Shown in pieces: positions 27,425-36,630 of a stretch of 64,000 nucleotides of DNA. The notes under the pieces are model-generated. The model was not told the origin of the DNA. It searched no databases and saw only the letters and a program-made list of their open reading frames with translations. The first letter of the stretch is position 1. The number at the start of each line of letters is the position of its first letter. The stretch is from Amycolatopsis aidingensis. Lineage in GTDB: Bacteria; Actinomycetota; Actinomycetes; Mycobacteriales; Pseudonocardiaceae. The stretch is from positions 3,632,001 through 3,696,000 of the forward strand of contig NZ_CP076538.1 in assembly GCF_018885265.1 (NCBI RefSeq), read 5' to 3'. The translations under genes and the position numbers were made by a program.

Positions 27425-28581
27425 ACCCCCTGCTCGCCGTCACCCTTGCCGGCCGCCTCCGCGACCGCGCCCGGCAGCATCCCCTCGCCTGGGGCTGCCT
27501 GGCCCTGCTGGCCCTCGCCGGCCCGTTCCTCGGCCTGGCGGTACTGGCCGGGGTCGTCGTGGTGGTCATCGCAGGCAGCGGCGGGAGCGCGGCGACGGTT
27601 GCTCCCCGGCAGGTGCCCGGCATCCCGGACACCATGCTTGTCGCCTACATCCAAGCCGCGCAGCACCTTCCGGAGATCCGTCCGCGGTGCCGGGGTATGC
27701 GGTGGTCCATCCTGGCCGGTGTCGCCCAGGTCGAATCCCGGCACGCCGCCGGACACACCATCGCCCCCAACGGCGACATCCACCCACCCATCCTGGGCCC
27801 AGCCCTGGACGGCAGCGGAGCCGGCGGCAACCGTACCCCGATCCGCAACCGCGACGGCACCTACGCCCGAGCGGCGGGTCCGTTCCAGTTCCTCACCACC
27901 ACCTGGGACACCGTCGGCCAGGACGGCAACCGCGACGGCCACCGCAACGTCCACAACGCGTTCGACGCCGCCCTCGGGGCCGCCGCCTACCTCTGCGGCA
28001 CCGGCCCTCGCGACCTCAATGACGAACCCCAGCTGCGCGTAGCGCTGTACTCCTACAACCACAGCCAGGCCTACGTCACCACGGTCCTGGCCCACATCCG
28101 CTCCTACGACGCCATCCCGCTGCGCCACCGCGGTCGCCCGATCCAGGCCACCGGCGTGGCCAAGACGGTCATCGACGCGGCCATGTCCCAGCTCGGCGTG
28201 CCCTATGCCTGGGGCGGCGGCACCCGGCACGGCCCCAGCACAGGCATCCGCGACGGGGGAGTCGCCGACCGCCACGGCGACTACGCCAAGATCGGCTTCG
28301 ACTGCAGCGGCCTGACCCTGTATGCCTACGCCCAGGCCGGCATCGACCTACCCCGCACCAGCCGAGCACAGTTCCACGCCGGAACCCGCGTACCGAAAGA
28401 AGCCGGCATCGGTGCCCTCCGGCCCGGCGACCTCGTCTTCTACAGCCCCGGCTCGATCCACCACGTCGGCATCTACCTCGGCAACGGCGACATGATCAAC
28501 GCCCCCTACTCGGGCACCACCGTCCGCATCGACCCCGTCGACCTCAGCGAATACGCAGGCGCAGCCCGCCTCCTCCACTGA
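27421..28581 (+). CDS. Bifunctional transglycosylase/NlpC-P60 cell-wall hydrolase (VirB1 role)
   Basis: 386 residues, GTG start overlapping the previous stop. One N-terminal transmembrane helix (about 25-52), then a lytic transglycosylase-like domain (ILAGVAQVESRHAAGH, with Glu near 103; AAGPFQFLTTTW; VALYSYNHSQAYV), then a C-terminal NlpC/P60 peptidase (GVPYAWGGG, catalytic Cys in FDCSGL near 294, His in HHVGIYLG near 347). Such enzymes open peptidoglycan for the conjugation apparatus in Gram-positive elements. All catalytic residues appear present. Confidence 0.92.
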   Translation: MNPLLAVTLAGRLRDRARQHPLAWGCLALLALAGPFLGLAVLAGVVVVVIAGSGGSAATVAPRQVPGIPDTMLVAYIQAAQHLPEIRPRCRGMRWSILAGVAQVESRHAAGHTIAPNGDIHPPILGPALDGSGAGGNRTPIRNRDGTYARAAGPFQFLTTTWDTVGQDGNRDGHRNVHNAFDAALGAAAYLCGTGPRDLNDEPQLRVALYSYNHSQAYVTTVLAHIRSYDAIPLRHRGRPIQATGVAKTVIDAAMSQLGVPYAWGGGTRHGPSTGIRDGGVADRHGDYAKIGFDCSGLTLYAYAQAGIDLPRTSRAQFHAGTRVPKEAGIGALRPGDLVFYSPGSIHHVGIYLGNGDMINAPYSGTTVRIDPVDLSEYAGAARLLH

Positions 28582-28670
28582 CCTTCACCGCGACAGGAGC
28601 CAGTGACCCCGATGCGTCGAAAACGCACCGCGCCGTAGCCCGGGCAAGTGAATGAGGAAGGGACAACCCG

Positions 28671-29273
28671 ATGAAGCATGCGAACCCGATCTCTGCCGTT
28701 GACCCCGGCGTTGACCCTGCAGGTAACGCCGCCATCGGCGCGGACGTCATGGCTGGTCAGCCGGGATGGGCAGGGCTTGCCCAGAAAGCCGACCTGTTCT
28801 CCCCATCGCATGGCCGCCAGGCCATGCCCGAGAACACCGGCGCGCCGCAGGCGCTCGACATAGCTCACCTCATGACGCATGACGCGGTGTGGTGGGTGAC
28901 CACTGCGCTGGTCGCGCTCGGAATCGCGATCTTCGTCCTCCACCGACACCTCCGTTCCCACCACCTCCGCTCCAGAATCCGCTACGACTTCCTCCCCACC
29001 ACCAGCTTCGACGCCAGCCCTCAAAGTGTCCTCAACTTCGCCCACCAACTCGGTCGCGCCCGCCCAGTGCACGGTTGGGTACCCCGCTCCGTGGTCGGCG
29101 TCCGTATTCGCTTTCGCACAGACGATCAAGGAAAGATGATCATGAGTGTCGAAGGACGTGAGTCGATCACCGGCGTGATCAACAAACTGGCGTATCCGCA
29201 GGTCGAGACGCGACGGAGCGCGCTGGATGCGGACTCCGTCGCAGGCAAGGAGAACTCTCCTCCCGAAGGGTGA
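28671..29273 (+). pseudogene. N-terminal fragment of the TraG/HerA-like ATPase gene
   Basis: 200 codons with one membrane helix (about 75-95: VWWVTTALVALGIAIFVL) followed by RYDFLPTTSFDASPQSVLNF, GWVPRSVVGVRIRFRTDD and VEGRESITGVINKLAYPQVE. This is the N-terminal part of the large conjugation ATPases that otherwise continue into the domain found at 45.04-47.31 kb. Here the frame ends early in an unrelated tail (SVAGKENSPPEG). The remaining part lies 15.8 kb downstream, so cargo inserted in the gene. The piece might still be translated as a membrane stub. ATG 28671 has GAGGAAGG upstream. Confidence 0.7.
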
Positions 29274-29718
29274 AGGAGAAACCTCCTTGGTGTCAGGATG
29301 GAAAGTCAGACAGCCTGACGACCGCGACGGGTTGGTATTGCCGACGACGTCGCTGCATGACTTGCTTGGCTTGGTGATGGCTCATCCGCGTCAGGTCGGA
29401 GGAGGGTTCTCCCTGGAGGGGAGCGGTCGGCACGTCGTTCGGTCTCCGCGGGCGACCGTTGAGCGCAGGCAGGCATTCGTGGAACGCGGCCTCGCCGAGG
29501 CTGCTCAAGGTGTTGACCTCGCGCCAGTGGGTCCCTACGGCGACGGTGCATGCTCCGATCCTTGTGGCGTGGGTCGGTCGGACTGTGTCCCTGGTGCCAG
29601 ACAGTCGGCGATGTCGCTTTCATTCCGTTTCGTCCTGGTTTGTGTCGTTGTGCAGATTGCTGGCGTCGGTGGTGCAGCGTGGGAGGGGGCGCCGGCCACT
29701 TCTGGTGTGGCCACGAAC
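29274..29718. other. Unassigned stretch at the left end of the inserted cargo
   Basis: About 445 bases between the truncated ATPase gene and the sigma factor. Frames are open on both strands but show no domain or good ribosome site. GAGAACTCTCCTCCC at 29252 recurs at about 38960, and AGGAGAAACCTCC follows it. Confidence 0.4.
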
Positions 29719-30372
29719 ATGGAGCGGGTCTTGGTGTCGATGAGCGGAGGGCGGTCGAGCGGGACGGTGCAGGTGGAGCGAGGCGGTCCAGGGTTGGATG
29801 AGCAGTCCGAGGTGTCGGATCGGATGCTGTGGAGGGAGGTGTCCGCGGGTAGTCATGCTGCTTTTCGGGAGTTCTTCCACCGTCATCTGCGGGCTGTCTG
29901 GAATCACGCGTATCGCTTGACCGGATCGGCTGACGTGGCTGAAGACCTCGCGTCCATCACGTTTCTCACGGCGTGGCGTAAGCGCGCACAGGTGGTGCTC
30001 GTGCACGACAGTGCGTTGCCGTGGTTGTTCACCATCGCGGGTAATGCGGCCCGCGATGAGCGTCGCAGTACGGCCAGGCGAGATCGGTTGGTCAGACGTA
30101 TGAGAAGCGGGGTCGCCGTGCCTGACCATGCTGAAGCTGTCGCGAGCCAGATGGATGACCAGGATCGAGGACGACGGCTCGCCGAGGCGGTTGGTCGTCT
30201 ACCTGCGGCGCAGCGTCGCGTCGTGGAGCTGTGCTTGCTGGGTGAATTACCGCAGTCCGAGGTGGCCGCTGTGCTGGGTGTTACCGAGATGACCGTGCGT
30301 TCGAATCTGGCCCGGGCCCGTGCCCGGCTTCGGACGATGGTGAAGCGAGCAGGGAGTGATGACTGTGCCTAA
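29719..30372 (+). CDS. ECF-type RNA polymerase sigma factor
   Basis: About 217 residues from ATG 29719; ATG 29740 is equally possible and neither has a strong ribosome site. Region 2 is clear (FREFFHRHLRAVWNHAYRLTG, DVAEDLASITFLTAWRK), as is region 4 (LPAAQRRVVELCLLGELPQS, then EVAAVLGVTEMTVRSNLARA). It would direct transcription of a small regulon, probably including the following gene, whose start overlaps its 3' end. The membrane protein downstream takes the place of an anti-sigma factor but lacks a recognised zinc-binding motif. Confidence 0.85.
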   Translation: MERVLVSMSGGRSSGTVQVERGGPGLDEQSEVSDRMLWREVSAGSHAAFREFFHRHLRAVWNHAYRLTGSADVAEDLASITFLTAWRKRAQVVLVHDSALPWLFTIAGNAARDERRSTARRDRLVRRMRSGVAVPDHAEAVASQMDDQDRGRRLAEAVGRLPAAQRRVVELCLLGELPQSEVAAVLGVTEMTVRSNLARARARLRTMVKRAGSDDCA

Positions 30373-31645
30373 GGAGGAGTTCGAGATGCGGCCGGCGAGT
30401 GACGTGCCGCCGCAGGTAGCTGCCCGGGTTGAGGCGAAGGTGTTCGCTGCGCTGGATACCGAGCCGCAGCGACGATCTCGGCGTTGGATGGGTGCGGCTG
30501 CGGCGGCTGCCGCGGCGGTAGTTGGGCTCGGTGTCGTCGGAGCGGCTGTCCTGGCGAACGATCCTCTTGGATCGAGCCAGGCCGCAGACCGTGGCTCCGT
30601 GTCGGGAGATCCGGGTCCGGCCAGGGCAGTGTCGCCACCACAACTCGATCCGGCGAAGGCCCAGGCCGAACTCGATCGGTGCCGACGGGCGGTCGGGGAC
30701 GACTCCCGCTTCCCTGCCCGGGACCAGTGGCATCCGCTGTTCCAGGTCGACGGGCCGGCAGCGACGGTCACTGCGGCCCGAGTGGATGGCCAGCCTGTGT
30801 TCTGCGAGACCAGCAAGGCCACCGTGACCGTGTCGGTGCCCGGCGCCGCTCCGGCGTACGTGGCCGGTAGTCGCACGGGTTCGCTGCTGATGACCCCGAA
30901 CGGGACCATCGCTGGTGTCCTGGATCCGACATGGCGGGCACCCCAGGTGAAGGTTACTGGTCCGGAGAAGGACAGCATCAGCGGTCCGGTCCAGAGCCAG
31001 GATGACTTGTTCGTCTTCCTGTCCGTCATCCCCACTCGGCAGGACACCACCGTCACGGTCGTGAACGGGGCAAACCCGGAGCGAGCGCTGCCGCGTCCCA
31101 CGTCCGACCCGGTCACGGTTTCCACCACGGGGATGCCCGAGGCAGACCGTTCCTCTCCTCGAAGCCGACTGCTGGGGCAGTGCATCGATGACGCGCAATC
31201 CGGGGTCGTGGACGCCCCCAGTTGGGGACCGGGAGCGATGGTCGAGGCAGGGGAAGAGCGTCTCATCATGGCGAGGAACCAGTTCGGAGTTAGCGCCTGC
31301 TTCCAGCAGGAACATCGCACCACCTTCTTGCCGTACACTGGTCGGCTCCCCAGCCCGGGCGAGTCCGGCCAGCCGAAGCTGCTCAGCGTCGCCCCGGCCG
31401 TCGATGACCGACCGCTGCTTGCCGGCACGGTGCCCGCGCCAGCCGCCCGCATCGAGCTGACGCTCGCGGACGATACCGTCGTGACGGGTGACGTCGCGAA
31501 CTCGACCTTCGCTGTCCTCTTGCCTGCGTCGTCAGCCACCCCGGTGGCTACCAGCGGCCCGACCGTCAAAGACATGGACAAAATCAGCTGCCATCTTCTC
31601 GGAGTTGACGGCCAAACGCTGTACGACGGTCCGCTTATGGGGTAG
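30359..31645 (+). CDS. Membrane-anchored extracytoplasmic protein paired with the sigma factor
   Basis: 428 residues from ATG 30359 (GTG 30356 also possible), overlapping the sigma gene by 14 bases. A short cytoplasmic N-terminus (about 45 residues, VAARVEAKVFAALDTEPQRR) precedes one transmembrane helix (GAAAAAAAAVVGLGVVGAAVL, in part) and a large outer domain rich in beta-strand and Pro/Thr. The layout resembles anti-sigma or sensor proteins that hold an ECF sigma factor, and the translational overlap supports this. There is no zinc-binding anti-sigma motif, so the role is inferred from context. Confidence 0.7.
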   Translation: MTVPKEEFEMRPASDVPPQVAARVEAKVFAALDTEPQRRSRRWMGAAAAAAAAVVGLGVVGAAVLANDPLGSSQAADRGSVSGDPGPARAVSPPQLDPAKAQAELDRCRRAVGDDSRFPARDQWHPLFQVDGPAATVTAARVDGQPVFCETSKATVTVSVPGAAPAYVAGSRTGSLLMTPNGTIAGVLDPTWRAPQVKVTGPEKDSISGPVQSQDDLFVFLSVIPTRQDTTVTVVNGANPERALPRPTSDPVTVSTTGMPEADRSSPRSRLLGQCIDDAQSGVVDAPSWGPGAMVEAGEERLIMARNQFGVSACFQQEHRTTFLPYTGRLPSPGESGQPKLLSVAPAVDDRPLLAGTVPAPAARIELTLADDTVVTGDVANSTFAVLLPASSATPVATSGPTVKDMDKISCHLLGVDGQTLYDGPLMG

Positions 31646-31904
31646 GTATATTTACGCCGAGCGGAGTATCGACAATTCGATGGCAGGGTTGGGCAACGTA
31701 TATTCCCCAACCCTGCTGTCAAGGGTGATTCGTGTCACCGATCGTTTCACTCCGGTGGGGGTATTTGTGTCAACTGTCAATGGGTAACTTTTATTGGCGT
31801 TGCCGCGTACACGTCGGACACGGCTCGGGGGATCGGGGAGTTCCGCTTTTCCTTTTCTTGGCTGGCGTGTGTTTGTGTGCTTTGTCAATCAGGGAGGAAT
31901 TGAT

Positions 31905-32477
31905 TTGTTGTCACGAAGACTCAGGCCCGTAATTGCGGCCGTTGTTGCAGCGCTGGTCGCTGGATTTGCACTTGTGTCTACGGCGCACGCCGCTCCAGCG
32001 ACAACCAGTGCCAAGGCCGGGGAAGAGCAAGTCATCGAAGCTGGCCTCCGTGGCCTGATCGCGGGGAATCCTGGGGCGGTCAAGATCTCTGACAACACCG
32101 TGCGCCTTGCCAACGGTGTGGAGGCCACGCTCACCAAGGGGAAGCCGAGGGCGAAATCCAATACCGCACTAAAAAGGCAAGATTGCGAATACTTGCACAC
32201 ATGCATCTGGGATAAAGATGGCTACATGTGGAGTTTCTACAAGTGTGGGTTCGTCAACATTGGCCTGAGTGGATGGTCCGATCGGCTTCGTGAACACGAG
32301 AACAACCAGTCCCCTGGAACTGGAACTGTTTTCTATAACTGGACGGGAAGTTCCTGGGAATGGCTCGGTGGCTCGACCGCATACTTCTACAGCGGGTACA
32401 TCAGCCCCGGTCACCGTCTAGCCAGATGGCGAATCACTGACGCTATCGACGTGTGCAACAACCACCCACCGAACTGA
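31905..32477 (+). CDS. Secreted small protein, possibly peptidase-inhibitor I36/crystallin-like
   Basis: 190 residues from TTG 31905 with GGGAGGA six bases upstream; the longer frame has no ribosome site. A classic signal peptide (RRLRPVIAAVVAALVAGFAL, cleavage after AHA) leads a mature region with four Cys: CEYLHTCIW, YKCGFVN, and a C-terminal DVCNNH. The CxxxxCIW pattern followed by a short beta-rich domain with many Trp/Tyr resembles the I36 inhibitor/crystallin-like secreted proteins of actinomycetes. The fit is loose, so the function is unsure. Confidence 0.6.
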   Translation: MLSRRLRPVIAAVVAALVAGFALVSTAHAAPATTSAKAGEEQVIEAGLRGLIAGNPGAVKISDNTVRLANGVEATLTKGKPRAKSNTALKRQDCEYLHTCIWDKDGYMWSFYKCGFVNIGLSGWSDRLREHENNQSPGTGTVFYNWTGSSWEWLGGSTAYFYSGYISPGHRLARWRITDAIDVCNNHPPN

Positions 32478-32656
32478 AACAAGCTGCGGGACGACTGACT
32501 GCGCATCCGCGGGCCGTGCCGGGAATGAAGTGATGATCTTGCCGCCGGGTTGGTTCCCGGCGGCAAGATCGCGCGCAGAGCTGTTAGGGCAACGTCCACT
32601 GGCGCAGGTTGATCGGGCCGACGCCTGATTATCAAGCTACGCTGCTGGCGGAGGTG

Positions 32657-33190
32657 ATGCCCGTGGCTCGCCAGCCCAAGGTACTCGTACGGTCGTTGGC
32701 GCCGGAACAGGCGCAGCGGCTGGTCAAGATCACGCGCACCACCCGTCATCGGGTTCGGCTGCGGCGGGCCAGGATCGTGCTGGCGTCGCACAGGGCCGAC
32801 CCGCGAGCTGATCTACCGCATCGCCCGCTCCAGCCCGGCCGGGCAGGACCAGTCGTTCACCACTTGGAGGCCTGACCAAACTGGTGGCTTACCTGGCCGG
32901 ACACCACCGGCTGACGGCATCTACCGAGACCGCGCGGCGCGTCCGGCACGACAACCGTATTTCCTGGTAGCGTACGAAGACGTGGAAAACCAGCCGGGCC
33001 CCGACTTTCGGCGCGAAGACGGTCCGCATCCTTGCCCCTATACGACACTCCTCCCGCGGACGGGTGGTTGCCGTGTGGACGAGTTCGGGCCGCTGAACCT
33101 GCAACCCTGGCCCGGTCATGGCTGGTTCCCACGCGGGAGTCCGGCGCGGCTGCGCGCCACCTACACCCGCACCGGCGGGGTGCGGCATGA
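32657..33190 (+). pseudogene. IS630-family transposase relic
   Basis: Begins at ATG 32657 with ARQPKVLVRSLAPEQAQRLV and VRLRRARIVLAS. It continues in other frames as RIARSSPAGQ, LVAYLAGHHRLTAS and the DEFGPLNLQPWPG catalytic-core segment, ending near YTRTGGVRH. Several frameshifts and at least one internal deletion are evident and the C-terminal catalytic Glu region is missing. Dead insertion sequence; no clear terminal inverted repeats found by eye. Confidence 0.7.
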
Positions 33191-33320
33191 TTCTGACGGT
33201 GTAAACCGACCGCAGATGTCCGTACGTTGTGACCGCATTTCCCGGTCGATTTCATGATCAATGTTGGTGAGAAGTGACCGCGCTGGGCGGTGGGGCAGTG
33301 TCCTGTCTCGTGTGTGGTCC

Positions 33321-34361
33321 TCAGCTGAGCAGGAGGAGTGCGTAGTAGGTCAGGAAGTGCTCGACTGCGTACGAGCCGCCGGTGATCTGGGGCAGTGAGG
33401 CGTGGGTGTGGGCGTGGACGGTGTCGAGCATGGCGGGGATCCGGTCGTCGTCGGTGGGGAGGGTGTGCGCGAGGCGGTGCCAGCACCAGGCGCGGTGCAG
33501 GTTGAGCCCATGGAGGTGGGCGATCAGCCCGTCGGAGGGATCGGTGACCGTCACCGGGGTGAACAGGGTCGCGGGCTCCTGGTCGGCGATGCCGGGCAGG
33601 AATCCCTGCAGCCAATCGGCGAACTCCGTCGCTGGCAGCAGGCGGGTCATGAGTTCGGCTTCGGCCAGGGCCGGGGACAAGAAGTCCGCCCCGGAGGGCT
33701 CCCAGGCGCCAGGATAGTCACGGTCGGATCCGAACCACCGCCAGGCGGTCTCGGTGATGACCTGTTGCAGCCGTGGGTCGCCGCGGTCGGCGAGGTAGCT
33801 GGCGTAGGGCAAGGCGCGGGACAGCCCGAACGCACCGTTGTCGTGCACCCCGTGCCGGATTGGATAGGTGGTCTGCGGCAGCCAGTCGAGGTAGCGGGCC
33901 ACGAAGACCGCGCTCAACTCGTGCAGGGCTGTTGACCAGCGCGCCGCATCCGGGTCATCCCAGGTGGCGGTCTCGAAGGTGAGTTCCAGCAGCGCCGACC
34001 AGCCGTAGGGGCGTTGGGTGGTGCGGTGTTCGTCGGGGGCGAAGTAGGCGATCTCGGCGGCCAGTGCCTGGGTGGTCAGGTGCTCGTTGAGTGTGCGGCG
34101 GATGTCCGTGGCCGGGACGTGAGCGCTGTGGTGGCGCAGCAGGCGCACCAGTACCCAGAACATCTCCACACAGGAATGCCAGTCGAAACTGCCGTAGAAG
34201 CACGGGTGCAGCAGTCGCGGGGCGGGGATGGGCACGCCCTCGACGTGCCAGTGACTCTCGTGGTGCGGGTACTCACGCACGACGTTCGTCAACGCTGTCC
34301 CGGCCAGATCACCAGCGCTGGCCGTCAGTAACCGGACTCGTTCGCCGTCCCACCCGGTCAT
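33321..34361 (-). CDS. DUF2891-family protein
   Basis: 346 residues from ATG 34361, placed eight bases after GAGGGAGG; the ATG at 34367 is too close. Characteristic segments: CFYGSFDWHSCVEMFWVLVRLLR, RPYGWSALLELTFE, HGVHDNGAFGLSRALPYASY, GADFLSPALAEAELM and LHGLNLHRAWCWHRLA. This is the DUF2891 signature, an (alpha/alpha)-barrel-like protein of unknown biochemical role in cytoplasm. No signal peptide. It is intact although surrounded by relics, so it may be passenger cargo of the inserted segment. Confidence 0.8.
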   Translation of the reverse strand: MTGWDGERVRLLTASAGDLAGTALTNVVREYPHHESHWHVEGVPIPAPRLLHPCFYGSFDWHSCVEMFWVLVRLLRHHSAHVPATDIRRTLNEHLTTQALAAEIAYFAPDEHRTTQRPYGWSALLELTFETATWDDPDAARWSTALHELSAVFVARYLDWLPQTTYPIRHGVHDNGAFGLSRALPYASYLADRGDPRLQQVITETAWRWFGSDRDYPGAWEPSGADFLSPALAEAELMTRLLPATEFADWLQGFLPGIADQEPATLFTPVTVTDPSDGLIAHLHGLNLHRAWCWHRLAHTLPTDDDRIPAMLDTVHAHTHASLPQITGGSYAVEHFLTYYALLLLS

Positions 34362-34494
34362 CGGCATGCCCTCCCTCAGACTCGTATCCTCATTCGAGAA
34401 CAATAAGCCCCTACTCGGAGCCGATTGTCGAGCTGCAGTCGGTGGTGGTGCCCTGGCAAGGAGCCGGTTCGGCGGCTGATCCTCGATCGTCTGA

Positions 34495-34860
34495 TCAACT
34501 TTCGTAGGGCCAGCGGCCGTCTGCGACGGCTGGTTCGGGGTCGAAACGGGGTTGCGCATCGTCCGGGCTGGTGCCGAGCGCGTGGGCGATCTCATGCCAG
34601 GTGTGGCCGCCTGCGCGAGCGTCGTGCACGAGCTGCGGCAGGAATCGTTCGGCCTGGTGGATGAGGCTAGCGGTCAGGGCGATGGTGGTGAGGTCGTCGC
34701 CGAGCCAGAGCCGGCACTAGGCCGTGCGGGTAACCTCGCCGGGGTTGGCGGGACTCGTGCAAGTACACGCCAGCGCATCCTCAACCGCAGCTCGTCTGGT
34801 GGGAAGCCGTGACCCCTTGGCGGATCGCGACGGTGCGCTAGCGGCCCAGCTTTGAATAGT
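34495..34860 (-). pseudogene. Remnant of a small HTH protein
   Basis: A 74-codon open piece (34495-34719) reads LTTIALTASLIHQAERFLPQ, then ARAGGHTWHEIAHALGTSPDDAQ, a helix-turn-helix segment common in short actinomycete proteins, and ends WPYES. An in-frame TAG at 34717 blocks extension; homologous-looking sequence (RRDPPRGHGFPPDELRLRM) continues in another frame to about 34860. Frameshifted and without a start, hence a relic. Confidence 0.45.
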
Positions 34861-34906
34861 CGCTACCGGCCTGCAAGCCGGGCAGGTCCTGCTCGCCGAG
34901 TCTCCA

Positions 34907-35419
34907 TCATCGGCCGGTGCGCCACATATCGATCGTGTAGCGCTCGATTCCACCGTAGCGTTGCGCTGCGGTGTGGAGGTCTTCCCCTGCCGGGGTATCG
35001 GTTTGCTTCAGGACATTCTGGCGCAGGACGATGGCCTCGGTCCGTCCTTCATCGCGAACGCTGATCGCGTAAGTTCCGGACCCTGACGGTAGTTCCAAGG
35101 CCAGTGCCTCCCCGGTGGGGGAGTCGAGCACGAGTTCGCCGGTCGGGCAGATGAGCGTCAGTATCCGCCCGGTTTGCGTCCTTCCCTGCTGTTCGATGCT
35201 GGGTTCGTCGTCCCAGATCGCGATGCGGACGGTGATGGCGAAGAGGTCCTGGGCGCAGTTGATGTATAGCTCGTAGCCGGTGCTTGCGGCGATGTTTTCC
35301 GCCGCCTCGTCGATGGCATGATCGGCGTTGACACCAGCGTCGCAGTCCTGATCACGAAGAGTCAGGAGCCGGTAGCTGGCGACGGTGACGAAGTGATGTT
35401 CGGCGAGCAGGTGAGACAT
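34907..35419 (-). CDS. Small protein paired with NucA/NucB nuclease 1, candidate immunity protein
   Basis: About 170 residues from ATG 35419. No signal peptide, mostly beta-strand by pattern (LFAITVRIAIWDD, ILTLICPTGELVLDSP, GTYAISVRDEGR), ending ERYTIDMWRTGR. It shares layout and the closing motif (Gly-x-Tyr strand, Gly-Arg, then Y-x-I-x-x-W near the end) with the protein at 41869-42374. That one also lies directly downstream of a secreted NucA/NucB nuclease on the same strand. Immunity or regulation of the nuclease is inferred from this repeated pairing; no known domain is recognised. Confidence 0.65.
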   Translation of the reverse strand: MSHLLAEHHFVTVASYRLLTLRDQDCDAGVNADHAIDEAAENIAASTGYELYINCAQDLFAITVRIAIWDDEPSIEQQGRTQTGRILTLICPTGELVLDSPTGEALALELPSGSGTYAISVRDEGRTEAIVLRQNVLKQTDTPAGEDLHTAAQRYGGIERYTIDMWRTGR

Positions 35420-35490
35420 CGGCAGACTTGTCGAATGTGGCGTTCGGGTGGGCACCGCCAGGGTAGACGGCACCCACCCGCTCGTCGTGA

Positions 35491-36630
35491 TCAGGGTTGC
35501 ACGGCGACGTAGAAGGGGTCGTTGTCGAGGATGCGGTTAACGCCGTAGAAGGTGGCCAGTTGATTGCCTCCCTTCTGGTTGTCTTGGGCAGGGATCGGCC
35601 GGGCCGACCCGTGCCAGCTGAATGGGCTGTTGTCGGTGGACTCGGCGGCGCCTTGGTATGTCGATTGGAAGGGGTACTCGTCGCAGTCAAGCCCGCCGGC
35701 CGGGTAGCTGTCTCCCCAGACGTTCCTGCAGATTCTGGTGGCTGCGTCGTGGTTGCGCTTCTTCTTAGCCGGATCCATCAACCGCCTGAGTGGATCATCC
35801 GGAGTCTGTCCGGGAACGTTCTTGCCAAGTATCGCCGGGAAGGTGCGTTCGGGGTGGTTCAAGGCGTCGTCGACGTGGCGGGCCTCCGCATCGGTTCCGT
35901 GATCGTTGAGGTGGAGCGTGAACTTCGGGACGTGGTCCCGGAACACCGTTCCTTTGAACTTTCCCTTACCCAGTGCGGCGTTCGCGCTGTCGAACCGGAC
36001 ATTGTTGACCGCTTTGACTTCTCGAACGGGTTTTGTTTTTCCGTCACGATACTCACCGACGAAATCGACGGTCTCGGTGAAGTTCACAATCTTGTACGGT
36101 CCGGTTCCGGTGTCGTTGGGAGAGGTGACGGTGAGAGTGTCCATCCGAGGTTGGGCGTACCAGCCTGCGATCGTATCGGAACGCGACAGCGAACCAGCGC
36201 AGGTGACGTCCGTGCCGACACAGTTTCGGTTGATCGTAAGGTAGGTCAGCTCATCTTGGAGACTGGTGCTTTGCTTGACGTTCTCGACGGTGGTGACGTA
36301 GTCCACGCGGCGGCTGCCGTCGTAGGCAAATGCCAGGACCCATAGCTCGAAATCGAAGAACCCCAGGTAGGCGCCCTTGGTGGTCCTCAGAGTCACGTGA
36401 ACCGGGTAGTAATGACACTGTTCGAACCGGCTTCGGGTCCAGCCTTGGAGACGACCGGCGTCGGTCGCGTGGTTGGCGCAATCGGTCTTGAGATCGAGGA
36501 TTCGCTGTGCGTCCAGCTCACCCGCCGTCGTGCCCGTGGTCGCCGTTGCCGGTGTTACCAGCGCGGCCACGGCAAAGGCAGCAGCGAGGAGAACAATGCT
36601 CAGCCTGGTCTGTCTGACGTGCCGTGTCAT
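35491..36630 (-). CDS. Secreted NucA/NucB-type nuclease 1
   Basis: 379 residues, ATG 36630. Signal peptide (RLSIVLLAAAFAVAALVTPA, cleavage near ATA). A long beta-rich central region with Cys pairs precedes the C-terminal deoxyribonuclease NucA/NucB domain (residues about 300-379): CRNVWGDSYP, then LDCDEYPFQSTYQGAA, and a closing NRILDNDPFYV. CDEYP is the family's metal/catalytic motif; the usual Glu in STxEG is Gln here (STYQG), which may alter activity. The start overlaps the upstream gene's stop by four bases. It is followed after 71 bases by the candidate immunity protein. Confidence 0.8.
   Translation of the reverse strand: MTRHVRQTRLSIVLLAAAFAVAALVTPATATTGTTAGELDAQRILDLKTDCANHATDAGRLQGWTRSRFEQCHYYPVHVTLRTTKGAYLGFFDFELWVLAFAYDGSRRVDYVTTVENVKQSTSLQDELTYLTINRNCVGTDVTCAGSLSRSDTIAGWYAQPRMDTLTVTSPNDTGTGPYKIVNFTETVDFVGEYRDGKTKPVREVKAVNNVRFDSANAALGKGKFKGTVFRDHVPKFTLHLNDHGTDAEARHVDDALNHPERTFPAILGKNVPGQTPDDPLRRLMDPAKKKRNHDAATRICRNVWGDSYPAGGLDCDEYPFQSTYQGAAESTDNSPFSWHGSARPIPAQDNQKGGNQLATFYGVNRILDNDPFYVAVQP

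Noticed and set aside
29250..29300. Group II intron splitting the ATPase gene
   Set aside because: No reverse transcriptase/maturase or intron-like ends are visible; the interval contains many unrelated genes.
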